The notes beneath the pieces are model-generated. The model was not told the origin of the DNA. It worked only from the letters and a program-made list of their open reading frames with translations, and ran no database searches. Positions 32,469-40,905 of a stretch of 64,000 nt of DNA are shown piece by piece. Source of the DNA: Actinomadura sp. NAK00032 (lineage in GTDB: Bacteria; Actinomycetota; Actinomycetes; Streptosporangiales; Streptosporangiaceae). The stretch lies in NCBI RefSeq assembly GCF_013364275.1, contig NZ_CP054932.1, forward strand, positions 6,572,001-6,636,000. The letters run 5' to 3'. A program made the translations under genes and the position numbers. Position 1 is the stretch's first letter. Each line of letters opens with the position of its first letter.

Positions 32469-33866
32469 TCAGCCCGGCGGGAGTCGGACGGTGACGATCA
32501 GCCCGCCGCCGGGGCGGGGCGCCGCGTACACGGCGCCGCGGTGCGCGAGCACCACCGACCGGACGATCGACAGGCCGAGGCCCGCGCCCTTGGACGACTC
32601 GACGCGGTCGGCGTTCAGCCGCCGGAACGGCTCGAACAGCCGCTCCACCTCATAGGCGGGTACCACGGGCCCGGTGTTCTCCACCTGGACGGTGGCGTAG
32701 CCGTCGAGCATGCCGGTGCGGATCCACAGCTCGCCGCCCTCGGCCTCGTTGTGCTTGATCGCGTTCTCGACGAGGTTCGACACCAGGTGCTCCAGCAGCA
32801 CCGGGTCGCCGAGCGCCGTGCCCTGCGTCAGCTCCGGGTGGACGGCCACGTCGTTGTCGTGCTCGCGGCGGCTGGACTGCTCCAGCACGGCCGCCGCCAC
32901 CTCGGCCATGTCGACCGGGGTGCGCGCGGTCAGCTCCCGCTCGCTGCGGGCGAGCAGCAGCAGGCCCTCGATGAGCCGCTCGTGCCGGGCGTTGGTGGCC
33001 AGCAGCGTCCGGCCGACGGTGCGCAGGTCCTCCGACGCCTCGGGGTCGCCGAGCGCCACCTCCAGCAGCGTCCGGTTGATCGCGAGCGGGGTGCGCAGCT
33101 CGTGCGAGGCGTTCGCGACGAACCGGCGCTGGGAGTCGAAGGCCTGGCCGAGCCGCTCCAGCATCGCGTCGAAGGTGTCGGCCAGCTCCTTGATCTCGTC
33201 TTCCGGGCCCTCCAGCGCGATGCGCTCGTGCAGCGTGCTCTCCGACAGCCGGCGCGCGGTCGTGGTGACCCGCTGCAGCGGGCTGAGCGCCCGGTCGGCG
33301 ACGAACCAGCCGAGCACCAGGGTGATGACGCCGACCCCGCCGAGCGCGAGCAGCGACCGGCCGACCAGCTGCTTCATCGTCTGCTCGACGAACTGGCGCT
33401 GCAACTCGGCGGCCGCGGCGTCGGTGAGGCCGTAGCCGATCACCTTGACGTTGCTGAGGATGTTGGCCATCAGGAACGACATGACGAACAGCAGCAGCGC
33501 GCCGGCCATGAAGAACAGCAGCCCGTACAGCAGGGTGAGGCGCAGCCGCACGCTCATCCGGTTCGGCAGCGCGGTCACCGGGGTGCCGTCGGCGCGCCAC
33601 ATGCCCTTCGCGGCCGGGGGCGGCGGCGGGAACTGCTGCGGGCCGGGGCGCCGCCACCGGCCGCCGCGCCGGCCGCCCTCGCCGCCCTGCCCGCCGCCCT
33701 GCGCGCCGCCGGGCTGGCCGCCGCCGGGCTGGCCGCCGCCGTGGACGGCCGTCGGCTGGGTGGCCTGCGCGCCGGTGTCCCGCGCGGCGTCCGGACGCGC
33801 GTCGCCGCCGCCGGACGGCGCCGCGGTCGCTCCGGGTTCGGACGGGCCGGGACGTGGTGCGGTCAC
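32469..33866 (-). CDS. HAMP-type sensor histidine kinase
   Basis: A 465-residue protein. Residues 1-98 are a Gly/Pro/Gln-rich cytoplasmic leader with GGGQPGG repeats. Membrane helices at about 108-133 and 170-190 flank a short 35-residue outer loop. HAMP at 190-242. HisKA has VANASHELRTPLAINRTLL with phospho-acceptor His255. The HATPase domain has NLVENAIKHNEA, GAGLGLSIV and GGGLIVTVRLP. Overlaps its response regulator by four bases (GTGA), so the two are co-translated. The small loop suggests sensing of membrane or intramembrane signals. The stimulus is unknown. Confidence 0.9.
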   Translation of the reverse strand: MTAPRPGPSEPGATAAPSGGGDARPDAARDTGAQATQPTAVHGGGQPGGGQPGGAQGGGQGGEGGRRGGRWRRPGPQQFPPPPPAAKGMWRADGTPVTALPNRMSVRLRLTLLYGLLFFMAGALLLFVMSFLMANILSNVKVIGYGLTDAAAAELQRQFVEQTMKQLVGRSLLALGGVGVITLVLGWFVADRALSPLQRVTTTARRLSESTLHERIALEGPEDEIKELADTFDAMLERLGQAFDSQRRFVANASHELRTPLAINRTLLEVALGDPEASEDLRTVGRTLLATNARHERLIEGLLLLARSERELTARTPVDMAEVAAAVLEQSSRREHDNDVAVHPELTQGTALGDPVLLEHLVSNLVENAIKHNEAEGGELWIRTGMLDGYATVQVENTGPVVPAYEVERLFEPFRRLNADRVESSKGAGLGLSIVRSVVLAHRGAVYAAPRPGGGLIVTVRLPPG

Positions 33867-34516
33867 AGCCGGTACCCCACGCCGGGCACGGTCTCGATCA
33901 CCGGTGGGTCACCGAGCTTCTTGCGCAGTGTCATCATCGTGACCCGGACGACGTTGGTGAACGGGTCGATGTGCTCGTCCCACGCCTTCTCCAGCAGCTG
34001 CTCGGAGCTGACGACCGCGCCGTCCGCGCTGAGCAGCACCTCCAGGACGGCGAACTCCTTGCGGGTCAGCTCGACCGGGCGGCCGTCCCGGGAGACCTCG
34101 CGGCGGGCCGGGTCGAGGGTGATCCCGGCGCGCTCCAGGACGGGCGGCAGCGGCGCCGCGGCGCGCCGGCCGAGCGCCCGCACCCGGGCGATCAGCTCGG
34201 CGAACGCGAACGGCTTGGCGAGGTAGTCGTCGGCGCCGATGGACAGGCCCTCGACCCGGTCGTCCAGCTCGCCCGCCGCGGTCAGCATGATGATCCGCGC
34301 CGGGTAGCGCTGCGAGACGAGCTGCTTGCAGACGTCGTCGCCGTGGACCTTGGGCAGGTCGCGGTCGAGCACGATCACGTCGTACTCGTTGACGCCGGCC
34401 CGCTCCAGCGCGCCGGCGCCGTCGTAGGCCACGTCCACGGCCAGCGTCTGCCTGCGCAGGCCGGTGGCGATCGCGTCGGCGAGCACCCGCTCGTCCTCGA
34501 CGACTAGAACACGCAC
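33863..34516 (-). CDS. OmpR/PhoB-family response regulator
   Basis: A 217-residue regulator. Receiver domain: VVEDE acidic pair, phospho-Asp51 in VIVLDRDLPK, Thr in IIMLTAAG, and Lys in LAKPFAFAEL. The C-terminal winged helix is normal (RKEFAVLEVLLSADGAVVS, VRVTMMTLRKKLGDP, VPGVGYRL). GTG 34516 is preceded by GGAGGGGGACTT, a good ribosome site. It is the partner of the histidine kinase immediately downstream. The 200 bases upstream contain possible repeat boxes but no clear match to a known regulon. Confidence 0.92.
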   Translation of the reverse strand: MRVLVVEDERVLADAIATGLRRQTLAVDVAYDGAGALERAGVNEYDVIVLDRDLPKVHGDDVCKQLVSQRYPARIIMLTAAGELDDRVEGLSIGADDYLAKPFAFAELIARVRALGRRAAAPLPPVLERAGITLDPARREVSRDGRPVELTRKEFAVLEVLLSADGAVVSSEQLLEKAWDEHIDPFTNVVRVTMMTLRKKLGDPPVIETVPGVGYRL

Positions 34517-34725
34517 AAGTCCCCCTCCTGGCCGGGCGCGGGGCCCGGTCTCCGGCTCCCAGGTATGCCACGGACGCCGTAAGACGCTCGTAAACAGGCG
34601 TTCAACTCGGCGTATGCCGGGCGGTGGCCGAACGGACGCAAGAATCCGCGAAAATTGCATCCGCGAACAGGTTTGCTTTCAGCTTAGGTCTGGGTAGGGC
34701 ATGGAAACGATCCGGGAGGAGGCCC

Positions 34726-34902
34726 ATGGGCGAGTTGTCACGCATGATCCAGCAGCGGCTCGACGACGCGTACGCGTCGCTGCGCACCGCCCACGCAGAG
34801 GGCGACACCTACCTGGCAGACATCCGTCAGGAGGAGATCAGCGAACTGCGCCGGATCGCAGCGAACAACGACATCGGCGTCGAAGCACCCCGCTGCGATT
34901 GA
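34726..34902 (+). CDS. Conserved small acidic protein (58 residues)
   Basis: ATG 34726 has GGAGGA five to eight bases upstream, and a 14-bp terminator follows closely. The product is a helical 58-residue protein: MGELSRMIQQRLDDAYASLR, then AHAEGDTYLADIRQEEISEL, ending in a Cys-Asp. It is charged and amphipathic, and has no Cys pair or membrane segment. Small proteins of this type are common in actinomycetes but unassigned. It is divergent from the two-component operon, and could be regulated by it. Confidence 0.7.
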   Translation: MGELSRMIQQRLDDAYASLRTAHAEGDTYLADIRQEEISELRRIAANNDIGVEAPRCD

Positions 34903-34939
34903 CCCGCCGCACCACTCCAGGCGGCGCGACCCCGTAGTC

Positions 34940-34973
34940 GAGAAGCCCGGGACCCGACCGTCCCGGGCTTCTC
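34940..34973. terminator. Hairpin between the small protein and suhB
   Basis: GAGAAGCCCGGGAC and GTCCCGGGCTTCTC, a perfect 14-bp stem, loop CCGACC. It serves the convergent genes on either side. Confidence 0.85.
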
Positions 34974-35015
34974 ACTGTCCGTGCGGCCCGTTCGCCGAGC
35001 CCCGCTCCCCGCCGC

Positions 35016-35825
35016 TCAGTCGCGCGTGGGGCCGAGCGGCGCCAGCAGGGCGTGCAGGGCCTCGAACGTGCCCGGTCCGGCCGCCATGGTCAGCTCCGGG
35101 CTCGCCGGCGCCCCGTCCAGCCCCTCGACGCGCCCGCCCGCCTCCTGGACGATCAGCGCCCCGGCGGCGATGTCCCACGCCTGGACGCCGCGCTCGTAGT
35201 AGGCGTCGACCCGTCCCGCCGCGAGCGAGCACAGGTCGACGCAGCAGGAGCCGCCGCGCCGGATGTCGCGGACGTTCGGCAGCACCCCGGTGAGGACCTG
35301 CGCCTGCCGGGCGCGCCGCCCGGCGTCGTAGCCGAAGCCCGTGGCGACCAGCGCCCGCGCCAGCGGCACCTGCGCGTTGACGCGCAGCTCGCGCGTGCCG
35401 GCCGCGGTGTGCAGCAGGGCGCCGCCGCCGCGCACCGCCGTGTAGGACTCGCCGCGGCGCGGCATCTCCACCGCCCCGGCGACGGCCGCGCCGTCCACCT
35501 CGGCGGCGATGCTGACCGCCCAGTCGGGCAGGTCGTAGAGGTAGTTCACGGTGCCGTCGATCGGGTCGACCACCCACCGGACGCCGCTGCCCCCGGCACG
35601 GGTGCCGCCCTCCTCGCCGAGGAACGCGTCGTCGGGACGGGCCGCCCGGATCCGCTCGATGATCAGCTGCTCGGCGGCGCGGTCCATCTGGGTGACGACG
35701 TCGGTCGGGGACGACTTGGTCTGCACGACGTCCGGGCCGCCCGCGGGGCGCTTGTCGACCAGCATCCGGCCGACCTCGCGCGCGGTCTCGGCGGCCAGCT
35801 CCAGCAGGTCCTCGGCCAGGCTCAC
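35016..35825 (-). CDS. suhB: Inositol monophosphatase family protein SuhB
   Basis: A 269-residue Mg2+-dependent phosphatase. The metal-binding residues are in GEEGG, the WVVDPIDGTVNYLYDLPDW motif (D-P-I-D-G-T), and AWDIAAGALIVQEAGG. These enzymes hydrolyse inositol monophosphates and related sugar phosphates in the cytosol, and actinobacteria use inositol for mycothiol and phosphatidylinositol. The gene matches Rv2701c. GTG 35825 overlaps the ferrochelatase stop codon (GTGA), so the two are coupled although not metabolically linked. Confidence 0.92.
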   Translation of the reverse strand: MSLAEDLLELAAETAREVGRMLVDKRPAGGPDVVQTKSSPTDVVTQMDRAAEQLIIERIRAARPDDAFLGEEGGTRAGGSGVRWVVDPIDGTVNYLYDLPDWAVSIAAEVDGAAVAGAVEMPRRGESYTAVRGGGALLHTAAGTRELRVNAQVPLARALVATGFGYDAGRRARQAQVLTGVLPNVRDIRRGGSCCVDLCSLAAGRVDAYYERGVQAWDIAAGALIVQEAGGRVEGLDGAPASPELTMAAGPGTFEALHALLAPLGPTRD

Positions 35826-36730
35826 AGGGTCTCTCCCAGAAGGTCGCGGGGCAGGGCGGCGAAGCGCGGGTCGGTGCCGGGCGTGGCGGCGCGCGCGAAC
35901 GCGAGCCCCAGCTCGGCGGCCAGGTCGGCGGCCTCCACGTCGAGGTCGTACTTGACCTCCATGTGGTCGGAGACGAACCCGACCGGCACGACCGCGACGG
36001 CGCGGACGCCCTCGCCGTGCAGCTTCCCCAGGTGGTCGGTGATCTGCGGCTCCAGCCACGGCTGGCTCGGCGGGCCGCTCCGGCTCTGGTAGACGAGGTC
36101 CCAGGGCGCTCCGGGGGCCGCCCGGTCGGCGACCGTCCGCGAGACCCGCTCCAGTTCGGCGACGTACAGCTCGCGGTTGGGCTGGGACAGGGGCACGCTG
36201 TGCGCGGTGAAGACCAGGCGGGCGCCGTCCGGGAGGCCGCTGAGGGCGTCCTTGGCCGCGTCCACGAAGGGGTCGATGAAGCCCGGCCTGTCGCAGTACA
36301 CGGGGAGCTTGTCGATCTCGGGGGCGCCCGGGACCTCTTCACGCGCGCGCGCGATGTCATTGAGGTACTGGTCGTTCGTCGAGTAGCCGCTGTAGGCCGA
36401 GGTGACGAACGCGGCGGCGCGCCGGACCCCGTCCGCCTTCATCTGCCGGACGGTGTCGGCGAGGTAGGGGGTCCAGTTCCGGTTGCCCCAGTAGACGGGC
36501 AGGTCCACGCCGTGGGCCGCGAAGTCGGCCTCGATGGCGGCCTTGAGGTCGCGGCACAGCTGGTTGATCGGGCTGACCCCGCCGAAGAGGTAGTAGTGCT
36601 CCCCCACCTCTTCCAGGCGCTCCCTGGGGATGTTGCGGCCGCGGGTCACGTTCTCCAGGAACGGGATGACGTCCTCGCGGCCCTCGGGGCCCCCGAAGGA
36701 CAGCAGTAGCAGCGCGTCGTACGAGGTCAT
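35822..36730 (-). CDS. hemH: Ferrochelatase (coproporphyrin type, CpfC/HemH)
   Basis: A 302-residue protein that inserts Fe2+ into coproporphyrin III (the actinobacterial route) near the membrane. LLLLSFGGPEGREDV is the N-terminal signature, FVTSAYSGYSTNDQY and PVGFVSDHMEVKYDLDVEA contain the metal-binding His and Glu. VDLPVYWGNRNWTPYL is also conserved. In Actinobacteria the enzyme belongs to the coproporphyrin-dependent pathway, usually with a HemQ/ChdC and HemY neighbour; none is seen here. ATG 36730 was chosen; ATG 36739, three codons upstream, is possible. Confidence 0.92.
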   Translation of the reverse strand: MTSYDALLLLSFGGPEGREDVIPFLENVTRGRNIPRERLEEVGEHYYLFGGVSPINQLCRDLKAAIEADFAAHGVDLPVYWGNRNWTPYLADTVRQMKADGVRRAAAFVTSAYSGYSTNDQYLNDIARAREEVPGAPEIDKLPVYCDRPGFIDPFVDAAKDALSGLPDGARLVFTAHSVPLSQPNRELYVAELERVSRTVADRAAPGAPWDLVYQSRSGPPSQPWLEPQITDHLGKLHGEGVRAVAVVPVGFVSDHMEVKYDLDVEAADLAAELGLAFARAATPGTDPRFAALPRDLLGETL

Positions 36731-36772
36731 GCCTTCCATCCAACCAGCCCGGCCGGGGCTCGGGACGTGGGG

Positions 36773-38062
36773 TCAGTCATACCTGGCCGCGTACGCCTTG
36801 GCGAGGTTCAGGACCTTCTGCACGTACCAGTCGGCGTGGTTGTAGTGCCACACCGCGCGGTAGAGCTGCTTGCCGCCGCGCCCCGCGCCGTTGGCGCACA
36901 GGTACTTGGCCGCGCCGGGGATGGCGTCGAACGGGTTCATGATGTCGGCCTTGCCGTCGCCGTCGCCGTCCACCCCGTACGCCTTCCACGTCGCGGGCAT
37001 GAACTGCATCGGGCCGAGCGCGCCCGCGCTGGAGCGGCCGGCGTTGCGGCCGTGGTCGCTCTCCACCTGGCCGATCGCGGCGAGGACCGTCCACGACAGG
37101 CCCGGGCAGGTGGTGGCCGCCTTCTTGTAGAGGTCCAGGTAGCTGGACGAGCGGCCGCCGCCGGACGACGACTCGTACTTGCTCTCGTGCAGGTTGAGCA
37201 CGTTCGTGCCGGGGCCGAGCACCTTGGTGACGGCCCGGACGACCTTGGCCGGGTCCACCCCGGGCGCGTTGACCAGGATCGCGACGTTCGGGACGAGCCC
37301 CATCTCGCCGCCCGACTTCTTCCCGACCAGCAGGTCGATGCCGGGCAGCCCGAGGGGCCCGGAGCCGCCCATCGTGAGGTTCGGCATCGTCCGCCCCACC
37401 ACCGGGTACTGGTAGCCCCTGGTCAGCTGGAGCTGCTCGGCGGCGGCCGGGGACACCACGAACCTGCCGCCGGCGAGCGCCTCCCACAGCTCGGTCTTCT
37501 TGGCGGTGGCGGGCGGCGTCCAGGACCGGAACGAGGACGGGTCGACGGCGAACGCGTTCACCTGGCGGCCCTGGAGCTGCACGGCTCCGCCCGCGACCGC
37601 CGTCACGTCCTTGACCTGGCCCAGCTTCGCGATCCGCTTGATCTTGGCGGCGGGGATCGAGGCCGTGCCGACCGCGAGGACGTCCGGCGGCACGACCCGG
37701 CGCAGCGGGGCGACCTGGCCGCCGGTGGCCACGTTGACCGGGTCGCCGGCGGCGCCCGGCGGGACGCTCGGCGGCGTGCCCGCGGCGGCGGGCTCCGCGT
37801 CGTCGGTGGTCAGCGCCGCGTAGACGCCGCCGGAGGTGCTGGCGATGGCGAGCACGGCGATCCCGCCGATGAGGAACGGCAGCGACCGGCGGGGCCGCCG
37901 CGGGCGGGCGCCGCCGCGCGGATCGCGGCGCTTCTTCTCCGGCCGCGGGCGCGCCGCGTCCGGCCGGGTGCCCGGCGGGCGGGCGGCGGGCGCCTCACCA
38001 TCGCCACCGTCGCCGGACGGTCCCGGGACGGGGCCGGTGCGTGATGCTGGTGGAGAAGCCAC
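36773..38062 (-). CDS. Membrane-anchored lytic transglycosylase
   Basis: A 429-residue protein. Residues 1-60 are a basic, disordered cytosolic leader with RPRRPRRS. A membrane helix sits at about 62-82 (LPFLIGGIAVLAIASTSGG). The outer part ends in a GH23/MltB-type domain: AAIGQVESDHGRNAGRSSAGALGPMQFMPATWKAYG (given here as a region), with catalytic Glu in GQVESDHG and the LGPMQFMP signature. The intermediate 180 residues carry a domain with repeated VDPAKVVRAV-like strands, unknown to me. It cleaves peptidoglycan between MurNAc and GlcNAc. GTG 38062 was chosen with GGGA seven bases upstream, and a TTG at 38074 gives a longer frame. Confidence 0.85.
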   Translation of the reverse strand: MASPPASRTGPVPGPSGDGGDGEAPAARPPGTRPDAARPRPEKKRRDPRGGARPRRPRRSLPFLIGGIAVLAIASTSGGVYAALTTDDAEPAAAGTPPSVPPGAAGDPVNVATGGQVAPLRRVVPPDVLAVGTASIPAAKIKRIAKLGQVKDVTAVAGGAVQLQGRQVNAFAVDPSSFRSWTPPATAKKTELWEALAGGRFVVSPAAAEQLQLTRGYQYPVVGRTMPNLTMGGSGPLGLPGIDLLVGKKSGGEMGLVPNVAILVNAPGVDPAKVVRAVTKVLGPGTNVLNLHESKYESSSGGGRSSSYLDLYKKAATTCPGLSWTVLAAIGQVESDHGRNAGRSSAGALGPMQFMPATWKAYGVDGDGDGKADIMNPFDAIPGAAKYLCANGAGRGGKQLYRAVWHYNHADWYVQKVLNLAKAYAARYD

Positions 38063-38200
38063 AACATGTCCCAACGAGTCTGGCTACGGACGGTTACCCC
38101 GCTGTTGGTTACCGGATCGTACGTTATCGCCGGTTCCCCCATCCGCCCGGCTCAAAAACATGAACTTTCCTCACGATCGTTCGCCGAGTAGAGTCGCCCC

Positions 38201-39511
38201 ATGTCCCCCGAGAACCCCCGCAAATGGCAGAACTGGGCGGGAAACCAGCAGGCCACGCCGCAGCGCGTGGTGACGCCGCGCACCGCCGGCGACGTGGCCG
38301 ACGCGGTGCGGTCGGCGGCAGGCGACGGCCTCACCGTCCGCATGACCGGCACAGGACACTCCTTCACCGGCGCCGCCGTCGCCGAGGGCGTCCTGCTGCG
38401 CCCCACGGCGCTCACGGCGGTCCGCTCGGTCGACACCGCCACCGGGCTCGTCACCGTCGAGGCGGGGCTGCCGCTGCACACGCTCAACCGCGTCCTGGAC
38501 GAGCACGGCCTCGCGCTGGCGAACATGGGCGACATCCAGGAGCAGACCGTCGCCGGCGCCCTCCAGACCGCCACGCACGGCACCGGCAGGGACGCCGCGG
38601 GGCTCGCCTCCCAGGTCGCCGCGCTGGAGATGGTCCTCGCCGACGGCTCCACCGTGACGTGCTCGCCCGACGAGCGGCCCGACCTGTTCGACGCCGCCCG
38701 CGCGGGCCTCGGCGCGCTCGGCGTCGTCACCGCCATCACCTGGCGGACCGTCCCGGCGTTCGTCCTGCGCGCGCAGGAGCAGCCGATGAAGTGGGACGAG
38801 GTCCTCGCGCGCGTGGACGAGTTCGACGCCGCCAACGAGCACTTCGAGTTCTACTGGTTCCCGCACACCGAGGGGTGCCTGACCAAGCGCAACAACCGCG
38901 TCGAGGGCCCGCCGGAGCCGCTGTCGAAGTTCCGGTACTGGCTCGACGACCAGTTCCTGTCGAACACGGTCTTCGGCGCCATCAACCAGGTGACGCACCT
39001 GGCGCCCGCCACGGCGCCGTCCGTGAACCGCGTCTCCGCCAGGGCGCTCGGTGCCCGCACCTACAGCGACACGTCCTACAAGGTCTTCACGAGCCCCCGG
39101 ACGGTCCGCTTCAAAGAGCAGGAGTACGCGATCCCGCGCGAGGAGCTCGTCCCCGCGCTGCGCGAGCTCCGCGCCCTGTTCGCGAGGCGCGACTGGCGGA
39201 TCAGCTTCCCGATCGAGGTCCGGCTGCTCCCCGAGGAGGACGCCTGGCTGTCGATGGCGCACGGGCGGCGGAGCGCGTTCATCGCCGTGCACGTCTACCA
39301 CCGCGACGCGCACGAGGACTACTTCCGCGGCGTCGAGGACCTGCTGACCACGGCCGGCGGCCGTCCGCACTGGGGCAAGCTCCACACGCGCGACGCGTCC
39401 TACCTGGAGAAGGTCTACCCGCGGTTCGCCGACTTCCGCGCCCTGCGCGACGAGCTGGACCCGGACCGCCGCTTCGCCAACCCCTACACGCGGCAGGTCT
39501 TCGGCGACTAG
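38201..39511 (+). CDS. FAD-dependent D-arabinono-1,4-lactone oxidase-type enzyme
   Basis: A 436-residue flavoprotein of the VAO family. The FAD-binding domain has RVVTPRTAGDVADAVRSA and TGTGHSFTG, with the His that usually forms the covalent 8-alpha link. NMGDIQEQTVAGALQTATHGTG is diagnostic for the aldonolactone oxidase branch. The cap domain ends near HWGKLHT, then FADFRALRDELDPDRRFANPY. The family oxidises sugar lactones or sugar alcohols, making H2O2 or reducing a quinone. In mycobacteria, relatives are L-gulono-lactone dehydrogenases. The actual substrate is unknown. The stop codon overlaps the next convergent gene. Confidence 0.88.
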   Translation: MSPENPRKWQNWAGNQQATPQRVVTPRTAGDVADAVRSAAGDGLTVRMTGTGHSFTGAAVAEGVLLRPTALTAVRSVDTATGLVTVEAGLPLHTLNRVLDEHGLALANMGDIQEQTVAGALQTATHGTGRDAAGLASQVAALEMVLADGSTVTCSPDERPDLFDAARAGLGALGVVTAITWRTVPAFVLRAQEQPMKWDEVLARVDEFDAANEHFEFYWFPHTEGCLTKRNNRVEGPPEPLSKFRYWLDDQFLSNTVFGAINQVTHLAPATAPSVNRVSARALGARTYSDTSYKVFTSPRTVRFKEQEYAIPREELVPALRELRALFARRDWRISFPIEVRLLPEEDAWLSMAHGRRSAFIAVHVYHRDAHEDYFRGVEDLLTTAGGRPHWGKLHTRDASYLEKVYPRFADFRALRDELDPDRRFANPYTRQVFGD

Positions 39512-40485
39512 CCGGCCGGGGTCTGCGGCGCCTCCGCGCCGCCGCCGTCCTGCTGGCCCCCGGTCGGGGCCGGCGTGTCCGGCGTGGTCGGGGCCGGGGT
39601 CGTCGGCGCGGTCGTAGTCGGCTGCTCGCTCGGCCGCTCCTCGGTCGGCCGGTCCGTCGGCTCCGGCTCGGTCGTGCCCGGCGCCTCGGTGGAGGGCGCC
39701 TCGCCCGTCGGCTCGCCGCTCGGCGTCGCGCCGCCCGACTCGGTCGGCTGGACGGACGGGCTCTGCGACGGCGTGCCGTCCGGCTGCCCGCCGCCCTCGC
39801 CGCCGCGCAGCACGTTGGTGACCGTCAGCCCCTTGTCGCCGCGGCCGATGGGCGTGCCGGTGGATGCCTCGACCACCGTGATCACGCCGATCACGGCGAC
39901 GAACACCGCCGCCGAGGAGACCGCCAGCTTCACCCAGTGCGCCTTGGCCCACTCGACCGTGCTCTGCCACGCCGTGCGGCGCGCGGCGTGGCGGACGGCG
40001 TCCTCACCGGCCTCCGCGGCGAGCGAACCCGCGACGGCCCGGGCCGGATCCAGGTGCGTGGCGCTGGGGTCCGGGCGCCCGGCGCCGGCGTCGAGGCGCG
40101 TGGCGTTCGGGTCGCCGCCGGGATCGAACCGGGTGGCGTTCGGATCACCGGGGAGCGGGAGGTCGAGCCGCGTCGCGTTCGGGTCCCCGGACCACACCGC
40201 CGTCCGCGTCGGGTCCGCGCTCGTCGCCTCGCCCGCCGCGCCCTCGGCCGCCGTCCGGCGCCGCACGGCCGACTGCTGGTGCGTCAGCTCCTTGATCTGC
40301 TCGCGGCCCTGGTCGAGGTAGTGCTTGCCGACGGCCGACCCGGCCGTCGAGATCACGCTCATCAGCGCGGCACCGATGATCGTCCCGTACACGCCCAGAT
40401 AGGACGCCCCGAAGGCGGCGACCGCCGTCGCCACCGCGCTCGCGATCAGCTGCGTCGTGCTGAGATCCGGCAGCTTGCGCGGCAT
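39508..40485 (-). CDS. Membrane protein with DPNATRxD repeats and a Thr/Pro-rich outer tail
   Basis: A 325-residue protein, not assigned to a family. The N-terminal 50 residues contain a membrane-spanning stretch (LIASAVATAVAAFGASYLGVYGTI) and a Gly/Ala-rich one. A cytosolic segment (about 60-150) contains four repeats, GDPNATRLD, GDPNATRFD, GDPNATRLD and PDPSATHLD, and an additional TRTAVWSGD. A second membrane helix at about 185-206 (VKLAVSSAAVFVAVIGVITVV) precedes a Thr/Pro/Ser/Glu-rich outer tail of about 110 residues. The repeated Thr-Arg could be kinase targets. ATG 40485 has GGAGGC close upstream; GTG 40497 gives a longer form. Stop codons of this and the convergent oxidase share CTAG. 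Confidence 0.65.
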   Translation of the reverse strand: MPRKLPDLSTTQLIASAVATAVAAFGASYLGVYGTIIGAALMSVISTAGSAVGKHYLDQGREQIKELTHQQSAVRRRTAAEGAAGEATSADPTRTAVWSGDPNATRLDLPLPGDPNATRFDPGGDPNATRLDAGAGRPDPSATHLDPARAVAGSLAAEAGEDAVRHAARRTAWQSTVEWAKAHWVKLAVSSAAVFVAVIGVITVVEASTGTPIGRGDKGLTVTNVLRGGEGGGQPDGTPSQSPSVQPTESGGATPSGEPTGEAPSTEAPGTTEPEPTDRPTEERPSEQPTTTAPTTPAPTTPDTPAPTGGQQDGGGAEAPQTPAG

Positions 40486-40905
40486 GCCTCCACTCACCCC
40501 TGTTCCTCACCAGAAATCCCCCAGAATGAAACTAACCAGACGATCTACGTGTTCCTCCCCAAGACGTGACGCTCGCAACGTCCGCCCCTGGAACCGGACC
40601 GGGACGTCAGGCAGAGTGTGGAAAAGGATGCACAAGATTCAGGCATGGCGACCCCCCGCCCTCCGCGTCCCCGGCAAGCTTGGTCAGGTGCCCTCTTCGA
40701 CCTCGTGAAGAGGGCTTCGAGAGCGGCGATGTTCGGACATGCCGGGTACGGTGCTGGCAGCAGGCGTGTCCGGGAAGAGAGACTCGGGAACCCGGGGGAA
40801 AGGGCACGCATGCGCCCTCGGTGGGCATCGGGCGGCCGACCGTGACAGCACGGTCGACCGGTCCGGGGTCCTCCGTGCCGTCAAGACAGGGCAGGAAGGA
40901 CACGC
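40486..40905. other. Intergenic region upstream of sepH
   Basis: 420 bases with no convincing gene. GCCCTCTTC/GAAGAGGGC (40690-40715, eight-base loop) and CGACCGTG/CACGGTCG (40837-40856, loop ACAG) are perfect hairpins that could lie in the sepH leader. The small frames crossing it have no family motif. Confidence 0.4.
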
